Source: Pelagibacterales bacterium SAG-MED17 (GTDB lineage: Bacteria; Pseudomonadota; Alphaproteobacteria; Pelagibacterales; Pelagibacteraceae). From it: a DNA stretch of 36,820 nt. The notes beneath the pieces are model-generated. The model saw nothing but the letters and a program-made list of their open reading frames with translations. It did not search any database and was not told where the DNA came from. The translations under genes were made by a program, and so were the position numbers. This document shows positions 16,105 through 24,124 of this stretch, piece after piece. Each line of letters starts with the position of its first letter. The first letter of the stretch is position 1. The stretch spans positions 1 through 36,820 of the forward strand of contig JACWDO010000009.1 of the NCBI GenBank assembly GCA_014654115.1, read 5' to 3'.

Positions 16105-16464
16105 TTAAGCTCCCCCTACTACAAAATAGAAGAATCTTGAAAAGAGCGTGTATTGAAATTCTGCGTTCATCAAAAATATAAAACAGGCAATTGCTGTCAT
16201 TGGCCATAGCAACACATTAACTAATGCGTATCTTTCCCAAAACAAGTGCATGAAGAAAGCCATAATCAGTCCTGCTTTTAAAAACATAAAGAATAATATT
16301 AGTGACCATCTTAACATTCCTTGAAATTGGTACCAGTCAACCATGTATGAAAAAAAACTTAATACAAACAATAGCCCCCAAATCCAAAGATAAATACCTA
16401 TCTTTTGGGTACTTGTTTGCTCTTCCTGTTTATTAGTTTCTTCCATTTTATTAGTCTCTTCCAT
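16105..16464 (-). CDS. Cytochrome c oxidase subunit IV-like protein (COX4_pro type)
   Basis: A 119-residue protein with three membrane helices. The motif LKAGLIMAFFMHLFWERY in the second helix is typical of bacterial subunit IV (CtaF/CyoD-related, COX4_pro family). It is a small structural subunit of the heme-copper oxidase membrane complex. The N-terminal 20 residues are polar and contain a direct repeat (MEETNK twice), so translation could start at either of two ATGs 18 nt apart. It follows coxC closely. Confidence 0.82.
   Translation of the reverse strand: MEETNKMEETNKQEEQTSTQKIGIYLWIWGLLFVLSFFSYMVDWYQFQGMLRWSLILFFMFLKAGLIMAFFMHLFWERYALVNVLLWPMTAIACFIFLMNAEFQYTLFSRFFYFVVGGA
16429..16464 (-). 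repeat. 18-nt tandem duplication containing the subunit IV start codon
   Basis: On the minus strand the unit ATGGAAGAGACTAATAAA is followed at once by a copy differing in one base (GAA for GAG). Each copy encodes MEETNK and carries its own in-frame ATG. Confidence 0.9.
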
Positions 16465-16472
16465 ATTTTATT

Positions 16473-17183
16473 TTACCACAAGTAGAAAAATGCAAAAATA
16501 AAAACCCAAACTAGATCTACGAAGTGCCAATAAAGACCTAATATTTCAATTTCAACATAATCCCCTTTCATTTTAGTAAACCAGCCTCTCTTTTTGCTTT
16601 CATAATGACCAGCAAAAACTTTATAGGTATAAATGAATAAGAAAATCACACCTATTGAGACATGAAAACCATGGAATCCTGTTATCATAAAAAAGAAGGA
16701 GCCAAACTGAGCTGCTCCAAAAGGATTTCCCCAAGGTCTCACACCCTCATGTATTAGTTTTGACCATTCAAATACTTGCATTCCCACAAAAGTAAGTCCG
16801 CCTATAGCAGTAGCAAAAATTAACCAGCCACACATTTTACGATTTTTTTCGTAACCATACTTAACTGCTAAGGCCATCGTTCCACTGCTGGTAATTAAGA
16901 CAAATGTCATTATAGCAATAAGTAGAAGAGGAACAGGCACACCACCTACATGTAAAGAAAAAACCTCACTAGTATTTGGCCAATCAACAATAGTGGACCC
17001 TCTACCTTTCATATAAGAAATTAAAAAACAGCTGAAAACAAAAGTATCACTTAATAAAAAAATCCACATCATAGCCTTGCCCCAATGTACACCTTTAAAC
17101 ATTGTTTGGTCTGAACCAGTATCAGACGCCATTCCCTTAAACCCTGGTTTAAGTTCGAAGCCGTCTATTTTTTGTTCAGACAT
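16473..17183 (-). CDS. coxC: Cytochrome c oxidase subunit III
   Basis: A 236-residue membrane subunit of the heme-copper oxidase, with about five helices after a polar N-terminus of about 35 residues. Conserved parts are WGKAMMWIFLLSDTFVFSCF, GGLTFVGMQVFEWSKLI, FFMITGFHGFHVSIGVIF and the C-terminal GLYWHFVDLVWVFIF. It is shorter than the seven-helix mitochondrial-type subunit III and resembles the five-helix kind. It starts 9 nt after coxA. A second, more divergent subunit III-like gene is at 20191-20868. Confidence 0.93.
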   Translation of the reverse strand: MSEQKIDGFELKPGFKGMASDTGSDQTMFKGVHWGKAMMWIFLLSDTFVFSCFLISYMKGRGSTIVDWPNTSEVFSLHVGGVPVPLLLIAIMTFVLITSSGTMALAVKYGYEKNRKMCGWLIFATAIGGLTFVGMQVFEWSKLIHEGVRPWGNPFGAAQFGSFFFMITGFHGFHVSIGVIFLFIYTYKVFAGHYESKKRGWFTKMKGDYVEIEILGLYWHFVDLVWVFIFAFFYLW

Positions 17184-17192
17184 TATTTTCTC

Positions 17193-19031
17193 TTAAGTTT
17201 TCTCTACTTCAGTGTGTGCTACTTCACTTGGAGCTGTTGTTTGTGGAATAAAGTCTTCCTTTGCTCCCGGAACACTAAAGTCATATGGCCATCTGTGGAC
17301 AACAGGCAACCTATCACCAAAGTTTCCATGCTCAGGTGGAACAGTTGATGTATACCATTCTAGTGAATTTGCTTTCCAAGGATTTTGCTCAGCTTTTTTT
17401 CCAGTTTTTAATGTTTTGATTATATTGAAAACTAAAATGAATTGAGCTGCACCAACTATAAATGCTGCAATACTAATAAATTCGTTCATACCAACAGCTG
17501 AAGTCATGTATGGACTATCATACATTTCAAAATATCTTCTTGGTACCCCTATAAAACCTAAATAATGCATTGGGAAATATATCGAATAAGCTCCTAAAAA
17601 AGTAATCCAGAAGTGCCATTTACCTAATGTTTCATTTAGCATTTTACCTGCCACTAATGGGAACCAATGATAAACTGCACCCATAATCACCATTAATGGT
17701 GCGATACCCATAACCATGTGGAAGTGAGCTATTACAAAATATGTATCTGATAATGGAACATCGACTGAAACGTTTCCTAAAAATATTCCGGTAATTCCAC
17801 CATTCACAAATGTTACAATAAATCCTAGACACCATAACATTACTGTATTAATTCTAATGTTTCCTCTCCATAAAGTAAGTATCCAATTGTAAACTTTCAT
17901 GGCGGTCGGAACAGCAATAATTAATGTAGTTGTTGCAAAGAAAAATCCAAACCAAGGGTTCATTCCACTAACATACATATGGTGAGCCCAAACAAAGAAA
18001 CTTAATCCTCCAATACCTACGATAGCCCAAACCATCATTCTGTAACCAAATATATTTTTTCTAGCATGAACAGATATTAAGTCAGAAACTATTCCAAATG
18101 CAGGTAACGCAACTATATATACCTCAGGGTGTCCAAAGAACCAAAATAAGTGTTGAAAAAGAATGGGACTTCCACCACCGTATTCAAGAACTTCACCAGC
18201 TTTTAATATCGTTGGCATAAAGAAACTTGTCTGCAATACTTTATCTAGAGTCATCATTATTGCACTAACTAATAGTGCTGGGAATGCTAACATCGCAAGT
18301 ACAGTTGCAGTAAAAATACCCCAAACAGTTAAAGGCATTCTCATTAAAGTCATTCCTCTAGTTCTAGCTTGAAGAATAGTAATCATGTAGTTTAGTCCAC
18401 CCATAGTGAAACCGATTACAAATAAAGATAAAGATATAAGCATTAAAAGTATTCCTGTACCTGATCCCGGAGTTCCTTCTAAAATTGTTTGAGGTGGATA
18501 TAAAGTCCATCCTGCTCCCGTTGGTCCGCCAGGAACAAAGAAACTTGCCATTAAAACCATCACAGCTACAAAAAACATCCAGAAGCTAAGCATATTTACA
18601 TATGGGAAAACCATATCTCTTGCTCCTACCATGAGTGGAATTAGATAATTTCCGAACCCTCCAAGAAACAGAGCTGTTAAAAAATAAACTACCATTATCA
18701 TTCCGTGCATAGTTACAAATTGATAATAATGTTCTGCTGTCATGAAGCCTGCTAGCTCAGGAAAACCAAGCTGAAGTCTCATTAACCATGATAGGATCAA
18801 TCCTATAATTCCTGTGAACGCTGCAGTTAAAAAGTATTGAACACCAATAACCTTTGCATCCTGACAAAAAACCCACTTTTCAATAAAACTATGTGCATGA
18901 TATAAATCTTGTTCAGGTATTTCGGCTGGTCTTACGTAATCTATGTCAGGATTAATTGATCCAGCTGAACCATCTAAAACTTCTGATGATTGTGCTTGAT
19001 ATGATTTATTATTATCGTATTCGTCTGACAT
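17193..19031 (-). CDS. coxA: Cytochrome c oxidase subunit I
   Basis: This is the 612-residue catalytic subunit that reduces O2 at a heme-CuB centre and pumps protons. GHPEVYIVALPAFG holds a CuB/crosslink His and the D-channel Glu, so it belongs to the A1-type oxidases. VWAHHMYVSGMNPWFG holds the CuB histidine pair, and DTYFVIAHFHMVMG holds the heme ligands. FGNYLIPLMVGARDMVFPYVN carries D-channel residues. About twelve helices follow a polar N-terminal extension of about 50 residues. The C-terminal 60 residues are also polar. The gene lies 43 nt after coxB. Confidence 0.98.
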   Translation of the reverse strand: MSDEYDNNKSYQAQSSEVLDGSAGSINPDIDYVRPAEIPEQDLYHAHSFIEKWVFCQDAKVIGVQYFLTAAFTGIIGLILSWLMRLQLGFPELAGFMTAEHYYQFVTMHGMIMVVYFLTALFLGGFGNYLIPLMVGARDMVFPYVNMLSFWMFFVAVMVLMASFFVPGGPTGAGWTLYPPQTILEGTPGSGTGILLMLISLSLFVIGFTMGGLNYMITILQARTRGMTLMRMPLTVWGIFTATVLAMLAFPALLVSAIMMTLDKVLQTSFFMPTILKAGEVLEYGGGSPILFQHLFWFFGHPEVYIVALPAFGIVSDLISVHARKNIFGYRMMVWAIVGIGGLSFFVWAHHMYVSGMNPWFGFFFATTTLIIAVPTAMKVYNWILTLWRGNIRINTVMLWCLGFIVTFVNGGITGIFLGNVSVDVPLSDTYFVIAHFHMVMGIAPLMVIMGAVYHWFPLVAGKMLNETLGKWHFWITFLGAYSIYFPMHYLGFIGVPRRYFEMYDSPYMTSAVGMNEFISIAAFIVGAAQFILVFNIIKTLKTGKKAEQNPWKANSLEWYTSTVPPEHGNFGDRLPVVHRWPYDFSVPGAKEDFIPQTTAPSEVAHTEVEKT

Positions 19032-19074
19032 ATTTTTATCCTTTATATATATTTTTTTTTAAATTAATAAATTG

Positions 19075-19911
19075 TTATTTTTTGGCTAATTTGTTCCCAT
19101 CTACGTTTAATTTTTCATATCTAGCTGATAATTGCTCAAAAGTTTCTTGCTCGCCTAACCATACTTCATAGTCAGCTTTATCCTGAACCTCAACACCGCC
19201 TCTCATTGCGTAATGTCCAACTCCACAATATTCAGCACACAAAACCTCATATTCTCCAACTTTGTTTGGTTCAAACCAATAAAAAGTAACTGTTCCAGGA
19301 ACGGCATCCATTTTTGATCTAAATTGAGGTACATACCAATTATGAAGAACATCAACTGATCTTAACAGTATCTTTACAGGTCTATTATTTTCTAAATTTA
19401 TTACATCGCTCTCAATCATAACGTCATCTTTTCCAAAAGGATCGTCTGGATTAATACCAAAAGGATTGTTATCAGCGATATTTCTAACTTGTGTAGTTCC
19501 CAATTTTCCATCTGCACCAGGAAGCCTATACTGCCATCCCCACTGCCAAGCCATCACATCCACTTCAAGTGCATTTTTTGGAACATTTACATATTGGTTC
19601 CAAATGATAAGGCCAGGAGCAAGTAAAGCACAAACTCCAAAAGTTGTTGCCCATGTTAAAATTTTTTCTAATTTTTTATCTTCAGGCTTGTATTCTGCTC
19701 TTCTATCTTCTTTATGCTCGTATCTCAAAACACAATAAACCATAAACAAACAAACGGCGACAAAAACTCCTCCACCTACCCAAAAAGTAAGGGTGATTGT
19801 GCTGTCCATTCCACCCCAGTTGGAAGCTATGTCAGTCCAATACCAAGGTGTGAAAATATGAAATAAGACAGATCCAATGATTACTAATAAAAATATTATT
19901 CCTACATGCAT
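19075..19911 (-). CDS. coxB: Cytochrome c oxidase subunit II
   Basis: A 278-residue subunit that takes electrons from cytochrome c through the CuA centre. The CuA ligands are His190, Cys225, Glu227, Cys229, His233 and Met236 (CAEYCGVGHYAMRG). The aromatic electron-entry motif AWQWGWQYR (121-129) is present. Three hydrophobic segments precede the cupredoxin domain (about 1-20, 40-62 and 85-105); the usual form has two plus an optional signal peptide. No cytochrome c domain is fused. It heads the minus-strand block, with an 87-nt divergent region upstream. Confidence 0.97.
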   Translation of the reverse strand: MHVGIIFLLVIIGSVLFHIFTPWYWTDIASNWGGMDSTITLTFWVGGGVFVAVCLFMVYCVLRYEHKEDRRAEYKPEDKKLEKILTWATTFGVCALLAPGLIIWNQYVNVPKNALEVDVMAWQWGWQYRLPGADGKLGTTQVRNIADNNPFGINPDDPFGKDDVMIESDVINLENNRPVKILLRSVDVLHNWYVPQFRSKMDAVPGTVTFYWFEPNKVGEYEVLCAEYCGVGHYAMRGGVEVQDKADYEVWLGEQETFEQLSARYEKLNVDGNKLAKK

Positions 19912-19945
19912 AGTGCTTATATAGAAGAATAATCCTATAATTACC

Positions 19946-19962
19946 TATGACAAAATGTCATA
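19946..19962. promoter_or_regulatory. Perfect inverted repeat between coxB and the divergent small gene
   Basis: TATGACA and TGTCATA are exact inverted copies around an AAA centre. The site lies 34 nt from the coxB ATG and 36 nt from the ATG of the plus-strand gene at 19999, so it sits midway between divergent starts. That is the layout of an operator for a dimeric regulator. I cannot match it to a known regulator, and it could be a chance palindrome. Confidence 0.5.
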
Positions 19963-19998
19963 AAACATATTAATTATACTAATATAATCAATATCTTT

Positions 19999-20190
19999 AT
20001 GCTTGGTAAATTAGGTATTTTAATCACAATTCTTGCTTTAGTTTTAGCTTTCTATTTTGTAATTTCTTTGGGAGCAGGAAGATTTTCAAAAGGAGAGGCA
20101 AAACCAGAAACCAAAAGGTATCTGAGATCAGTTAACATTCTTTTAATAATAATTGCTGTATTTGGGTCTGTGTTAGTTTTGTTTATGTAA
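19999..20190 (+). CDS. Small twin-transmembrane protein next to the oxidase genes
   Basis: A 63-residue protein with two helices (about 4-26 and 44-62) joined by a basic loop (GRFSKGEAKPETKRYLRS). It resembles in layout the twin-TM (DUF2909) and Hig1-like small proteins found near oxidase genes in other proteobacteria, but I see no clear Hig1 motif. It is transcribed divergently from coxB and its stop is directly followed by the stop of the subunit III-like gene on the other strand. A TATAAT at 19983-19988 lies 10 nt before the ATG, so its mRNA may be leaderless. Confidence 0.65.
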   Translation: MLGKLGILITILALVLAFYFVISLGAGRFSKGEAKPETKRYLRSVNILLIIIAVFGSVLVLFM

Positions 20191-20868
20191 CTAAGTAATC
20201 AAAGATTTACAGAACTCTATAACAGTATCGTTGTAAGCAAACATTATTGTAAAAAAGACAAGCCAAACTATAAACAGAAAAAACCAATATAAAGAGAGGG
20301 CATTAATACTTTTTTCCTCTTTATTATAATCCTTCTCATCTAATTTAAAAATTTTTGAACTAACTTTTCCCCAAAAATAAAGTCCTCCTAAAAGATGAAT
20401 GCCGTGTAATGCAGTAAAAAAATAATAAGAGGAGAAATAAGTATTGGTAGAAACAAAATTTCCACTTTTCATAAGTTGATACCATAAAGCTAACTGAAGA
20501 AATAAAAATATATAACTTAAACCACCAACATAAATTAAATTTCTTTTTATTGTAGTTTTAATTCCATTTTTTAAATCTTTACTTATTTTATTAAAAAATA
20601 TTGTTACTAGTATTAAGACAAATGTATTTATCCAAAGTAAATTTGTCTTAAGTATAAAAGTTGTATCTTGCTCTGGTGGCAGTGAGTATAGATAGCCTGT
20701 AAAAATCAAACTAAATAAAGTAGTACTTACTCCAAAAATTATAATAACTGCTGACATTTGATTTGAAATTTCAAATGTCTTTCCTGCATGAGTACTATCA
20801 ATTGCTGCTTGACTAGCTTCCCAAGGCTTTTCAGTTAATGTGCTAAATATTTTCTTTAATAGAGACAT
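20191..20868 (-). CDS. Second, divergent subunit III-like protein
   Basis: A 225-residue membrane protein with five helices that fits the heme-copper oxidase subunit III family. The end has the family pattern NALSLYWFFLFIVWLVFFTIMF, and the centre has YYFFTALHGIHLLGGLYFWGK. The N-terminal KPWEASQAA region is polar. It is not adjacent to the main cox block; the twin-TM gene and coxB lie between. It may be an extra or alternative subunit III, or a related accessory protein. It is divergent from SCO with only 36 nt between starts. Confidence 0.82.
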   Translation of the reverse strand: MSLLKKIFSTLTEKPWEASQAAIDSTHAGKTFEISNQMSAVIIIFGVSTTLFSLIFTGYLYSLPPEQDTTFILKTNLLWINTFVLILVTIFFNKISKDLKNGIKTTIKRNLIYVGGLSYIFLFLQLALWYQLMKSGNFVSTNTYFSSYYFFTALHGIHLLGGLYFWGKVSSKIFKLDEKDYNKEEKSINALSLYWFFLFIVWLVFFTIMFAYNDTVIEFCKSLIT

Positions 20869-20904
20869 AATATTTATATAGTTCGAATATAATATTTTAC
20901 AATA

Positions 20905-21492
20905 ATGAAAATAAAAACCTCAATTGCAGTATTAACTGGATGTTTGACAATATTCTTATTTTTAATGCTTCCTGTATTTCTTTCTATGAAAGAACAAAAA
21001 GACCAATCAGTCGCAGCTTTCAAGGGATCAGACTTTGAGCTCAAAGATATGAATAATAATTCAATTACTCAAGAATCTTTTGACGGACCCTTAACTGCAA
21101 TTTTTTTTGGTTTCACAAATTGTCCTGACGTTTGCCCCATGACTTTAAATAAAATGGATATCGCTTTGAGTAGAATTAAAAAAAATAAAAAAAAAGATTT
21201 TAAAGTTTTTTTTATTAGTGTTGATCCTAAAAGAGATACTCCAGAAGTTGTAAAAGATTATCTGAGAAATTTTGACAACGAGTTTGTTGGAATTACAGGA
21301 GATCCAGGAGATATTTTTTTATTGTCACAATCATGGGGAATAATAAGTCAAAAAATCTTTTTTGAAAATGGAGATTATAATATTGATCACAGCTCACCCG
21401 TTATACTTCTTAAAGATGGAAAATATATCGCTAAAATTTCTCATAGAGACGATATTAAGCAATCAATTAAGTTAATTAACAAATATTTATAA
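20905..21492 (+). CDS. SCO1/SenC/PrrC-type copper chaperone
   Basis: A 195-residue membrane-anchored thioredoxin-fold protein that delivers copper to CuA of subunit II. One N-terminal helix (about 6-27) anchors it with the domain in the periplasm. The copper ligands are Cys73 and Cys77 (FTNCPDVCPMTL) and His162 (IDHSSPVIL). The SVDPKRDTP motif is conserved. It is the only recognisable oxidase assembly factor here besides ctaB. Its stop overlaps the rsmE end tail-to-tail by 6 nt. Confidence 0.93.
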   Translation: MKIKTSIAVLTGCLTIFLFLMLPVFLSMKEQKDQSVAAFKGSDFELKDMNNNSITQESFDGPLTAIFFGFTNCPDVCPMTLNKMDIALSRIKKNKKKDFKVFFISVDPKRDTPEVVKDYLRNFDNEFVGITGDPGDIFLLSQSWGIISQKIFFENGDYNIDHSSPVILLKDGKYIAKISHRDDIKQSIKLINKYL

Positions 21493-22197
21493 ATTCAAAA
21501 TATAACTTAGTATTGATATTGAAGATAACACTGCTGTCTCTGATCTTAGAATATTTTCATTGATCTTAAATGGTTTTACACCTTTAAAATTTAAGATGTT
21601 ATTTCTTTCTTGTTCTGAAAAATCTCCCTCAGGTCCAATTATAATGCACAAGGGTTTGTTTCTCACTTTATTAATTTCAATTTTTTTATTTTTAGTATTT
21701 AAATCTGTAAAAATTAAATCAATTTTATCTTCATTTTTTTTTAGGAAACTGTTTAAGTTTTGAGGTTTTTCTAAAAAAGGTAGGTTAATTCTATTTGATT
21801 GCTCAGTTGCCTCAATTATTATTTTTTCTAATCTCTCAGAATTAATTTTTCTAACAATAGTACGATCAAAAATAATTGGAATAAATTTAGTAACTCCCAA
21901 TTCTGTAGCCTTCTGTATCATGAAATTTGAATAATTTGATTTAATTGGAGAAAATGCCAACCAAATATCAACTGGATTTTCTTTATTTCTCAATTTTTCT
22001 TGAATATTAAATTCAACTATTCCACTTTTGATATTATTAATTTTAGCTAACCACTCGCCATTTTTATTGAATAGTGAAAAATTTTCACCAATTTTAACTC
22101 TCATTACTTTTGTTAAATAGTGTGATTGTGGTTTTTCAAGCCAAGAATTTAAATTAAGAGATAAACTTTCAGGAAAAAATATTCTAATATTACTCAT
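21487..22197 (-). CDS. rsmE: 16S rRNA (uracil1498-N3)-methyltransferase
   Basis: A 236-residue SPOUT-fold methyltransferase. The SAM-binding knot motifs are CIIIGPEGDFSEQE and LRSETAVLSSISIL near the C-terminus. The N-terminal PUA-like part includes KPQSHYLTKVMRVKIGENFSLFN. MIQKATELGVTKFIPI in the middle is diagnostic. Length is typical. It is convergent with SCO and divergent from the haloacid dehalogenase-like gene with only 16 nt between their starts. Confidence 0.93.
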   Translation of the reverse strand: MSNIRIFFPESLSLNLNSWLEKPQSHYLTKVMRVKIGENFSLFNKNGEWLAKINNIKSGIVEFNIQEKLRNKENPVDIWLAFSPIKSNYSNFMIQKATELGVTKFIPIIFDRTIVRKINSERLEKIIIEATEQSNRINLPFLEKPQNLNSFLKKNEDKIDLIFTDLNTKNKKIEINKVRNKPLCIIIGPEGDFSEQERNNILNFKGVKPFKINENILRSETAVLSSISILSYILNL

Positions 22198-22213
22198 ATT
22201 AAGAAAGTAATTT

Positions 22214-22873
22214 ATGAAAAATATTAAAGCAATAATTTTCGATGCCTATGGAACTTTATTTGATGTAAATTCTGCAGCAGAAAAATGTAAAGATAAAATT
22301 GGTAGCAAATGGGAAAGTTTTTCAAATTATTGGAGAACAACTCAGCTAGAATATACTTGGCTTAGAAGTCTAATGAAAAGACATAAAGATTTTTGGAAAA
22401 TTACTGAGGATAGTCTTGATAAATCAATAAAAGTTTTTGATATTAATCCAGATATGAAAAGTGAATTATTAGATCTTTATAAAATTCTATCTCCCTATCC
22501 AGAAGTAAAAGAAACTCTAAAATTATTAAAAGAAAAAAATTACAAACTATCAATACTTTCAAATGGTACTCCTTCACTGCTTAAAAGGTTGGTTTCTAGA
22601 AATAATATTGAAGTTTTTGATGATATTTTTTCAGTAGAAGAAGTGGGTATTTTTAAACCAGATTCGAATGTATATGATATTCCAGTTAAAAAATATGAGA
22701 TTGAAAAAAATGAAGTCGCTTTTCTAAGTGCAAATACATGGGATGTTTCTGGAGGCGGTAATTATGGTTTTAATGCCATTTGGGTGAATAGAAATAATAC
22801 TATTTTTGATAATCTAGATTACTCTCCAGTAAATCAGATAAATAATCTTAAACACTTGCTTGATATTGTTTAA
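22214..22873 (+). CDS. Haloacid dehalogenase, type II (HAD superfamily)
   Basis: A 219-residue HAD hydrolase. The nucleophile is Asp10 in IIFDAYGTLFDV. The helix YWRTTQLEYTWLRSLM (about 39-54), with Arg41, and the block SANTWDVSGGGNYGFNAIWVNR match L-2-haloacid dehalogenases rather than general phosphatases. The middle motif LSNGTPSLL and the lysine in GIFKPDSNVY are present. It would remove halogen from 2-haloacids, although the natural substrate is unknown. It starts a plus-strand run with DoxX-, pirin- and quinone reductase-like genes. Confidence 0.87.
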   Translation: MKNIKAIIFDAYGTLFDVNSAAEKCKDKIGSKWESFSNYWRTTQLEYTWLRSLMKRHKDFWKITEDSLDKSIKVFDINPDMKSELLDLYKILSPYPEVKETLKLLKEKNYKLSILSNGTPSLLKRLVSRNNIEVFDDIFSVEEVGIFKPDSNVYDIPVKKYEIEKNEVAFLSANTWDVSGGGNYGFNAIWVNRNNTIFDNLDYSPVNQINNLKHLLDIV

Positions 22874-22894
22874 ACAAGTTATTATTTTAAGATT

Positions 22895-23266
22895 ATGACA
22901 AACATTTTAGATCTTCTTGCAAGAATTTTAATTTCTGCGTTATTTCTTCTAAATGGTATTTTTAAATTTAGTAATTATGATGGAACTGTTGAGTGGATGG
23001 AAGGTTTTGGAGTACCAGGAATTTTGCTTATACCAACAATAATATTGGAGATAGTTGGACCTATCTTAATTATTATAGGCTATAAAGCAAAAATTGCAGC
23101 TGGTTTCTTAAGTCTATTTTGTATCGCTACAGCAGTTATTTTTCACAATGATTTTTCGGACCAGATGCAATTAGGATCTTTTTTGAAAAATATAGCATTA
23201 GCAGGTGGATTTCTGTTTATATTTATAAATGGAACTAAAGAAATTAGTTTAGATAAAAAAATTTAA
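22895..23266 (+). CDS. DoxX-family membrane protein
   Basis: A 123-residue protein with four hydrophobic helices. The ARILISALFLLNGIFKFSNY start and the central IILEIVGPILIIIGYKAKIAAGFLS fit the DoxX/YphA family. Related proteins are tied to redox balance and thiol stress, but their chemistry is poorly defined. It lies 5 nt before the pirin gene, so the two are co-transcribed. Confidence 0.85.
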   Translation: MTNILDLLARILISALFLLNGIFKFSNYDGTVEWMEGFGVPGILLIPTIILEIVGPILIIIGYKAKIAAGFLSLFCIATAVIFHNDFSDQMQLGSFLKNIALAGGFLFIFINGTKEISLDKKI

Positions 23267-23271
23267 AAAAT

Positions 23272-24108
23272 ATGTCAGATATAGAGGTGAAAAAAATTAT
23301 CAAACCAATGCTAGCATCCGATGGTGCTGGTGTAAAATTAAAGAGAAGTATTGGGGTTGAACCAAATTATTTTGATCCATTCTTAATGCTAGATGAATTT
23401 GGCTCTGACAGCAAAGATGATTACATTGGTGGATTTCCTGCTCACCCACATAGAGGAATAGAAACTGTTACCTATATGCTTCAGGGAGAGTTTGAACATG
23501 AGGATAGTACAGGAGCAAAGGGAAGAATGAAATCTGGGGATGTTCAATGGATGAAAACAGGTAGTGGTATTATCCATTCTGAAATGCCAGCTATGTCAGA
23601 AGGGACTCTTCATGGTTTTCAATTGTGGATTAATATGCCTGCTAATCTAAAAATGAGTAAGCCTAATTATATTTATATTGATGCGGAGCAAATGCAAACA
23701 CATAAAGATGAGGAAAAAATTGTAAAAGTTATAGCTGGTAAGTTTGAACAAGCTGAAGGACCTGTAAAAAAACATAATGTTGAACCTGTTTATTTAGATA
23801 TAGAATTAAAAAAGAATAAAGAGTTTAATTTTGAATTACCATCAACACATAATTCTTTCATATATCTTATTAAAGGAGAAATAAAAATTGGCAAACATCA
23901 TCATCAAAAAGTCGAAAATTCCAAACTAATCCTATTAGAAAAGGGATCTAAGCTTAAGGTTTTTGGTTCAACTGACTCAAAATTTCTTCTTATTGCTGGA
24001 AAACCAATAGGTGAACAAATTGCAAGAGGAGGTCCGTTTGTTATGAATACTAAACAAGAAATCTTGCAAGCAGTCGAGGATTATCATAAAGGTACATTTG
24101 TAAAATAA
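23272..24108 (+). CDS. Pirin-family protein
   Basis: A 278-residue bicupin. The metal site lies in the N-terminal cupin: FPAHPHRGIETVTYMLQGEFEHEDS and SGIIHSEMP provide the histidines and glutamate. The conserved GDVQWMKTGSGI segment is present. The C-terminal cupin lacks metal ligands, as in the family; its HNSFIYLIKGE strand is visible. Bacterial pirins include quercetinases and regulators; the role here is unknown. The stop region carries part of a 13-nt repeat shared with the leader of the next gene. Confidence 0.92.
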   Translation: MSDIEVKKIIKPMLASDGAGVKLKRSIGVEPNYFDPFLMLDEFGSDSKDDYIGGFPAHPHRGIETVTYMLQGEFEHEDSTGAKGRMKSGDVQWMKTGSGIIHSEMPAMSEGTLHGFQLWINMPANLKMSKPNYIYIDAEQMQTHKDEEKIVKVIAGKFEQAEGPVKKHNVEPVYLDIELKKNKEFNFELPSTHNSFIYLIKGEIKIGKHHHQKVENSKLILLEKGSKLKVFGSTDSKFLLIAGKPIGEQIARGGPFVMNTKQEILQAVEDYHKGTFVK

Positions 24109-24124
24109 AATTACATTTGTAAAA
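24093..24124 (+). repeat. 13-nt direct repeat at the pirin-quinone reductase junction
   Basis: TACATTTGTAAAA occurs at 24093-24105 and again at 24112-24124. The first copy covers the last codons and the start of the pirin stop; the second forms the leader just before the next ATG at 24125. It looks like a local duplication. Confidence 0.85.

Noticed and set aside
17644..17835. Minus-strand open frame inside coxA in another phase
   Set aside because: It lies wholly within the strongly conserved coxA sequence and has no plausible domain.
19466..19738. Plus-strand open frame of 90 codons inside coxB
   Set aside because: It is antisense to the CuA-domain gene and composed of the complement of its conserved codons.
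20877..20891. TATA-G-TTCGAA-TATA near-palindrome between the subunit III-like gene and SCO
   Set aside because: The arms are offset by one base and only TTCGAA is truly symmetric, so it is too weak to call an operator.
22866..22877. TTGTTTAAACAA palindrome at the haloacid dehalogenase stop
   Set aside because: It has no loop for a hairpin, overlaps codons, and such AT palindromes are common here.
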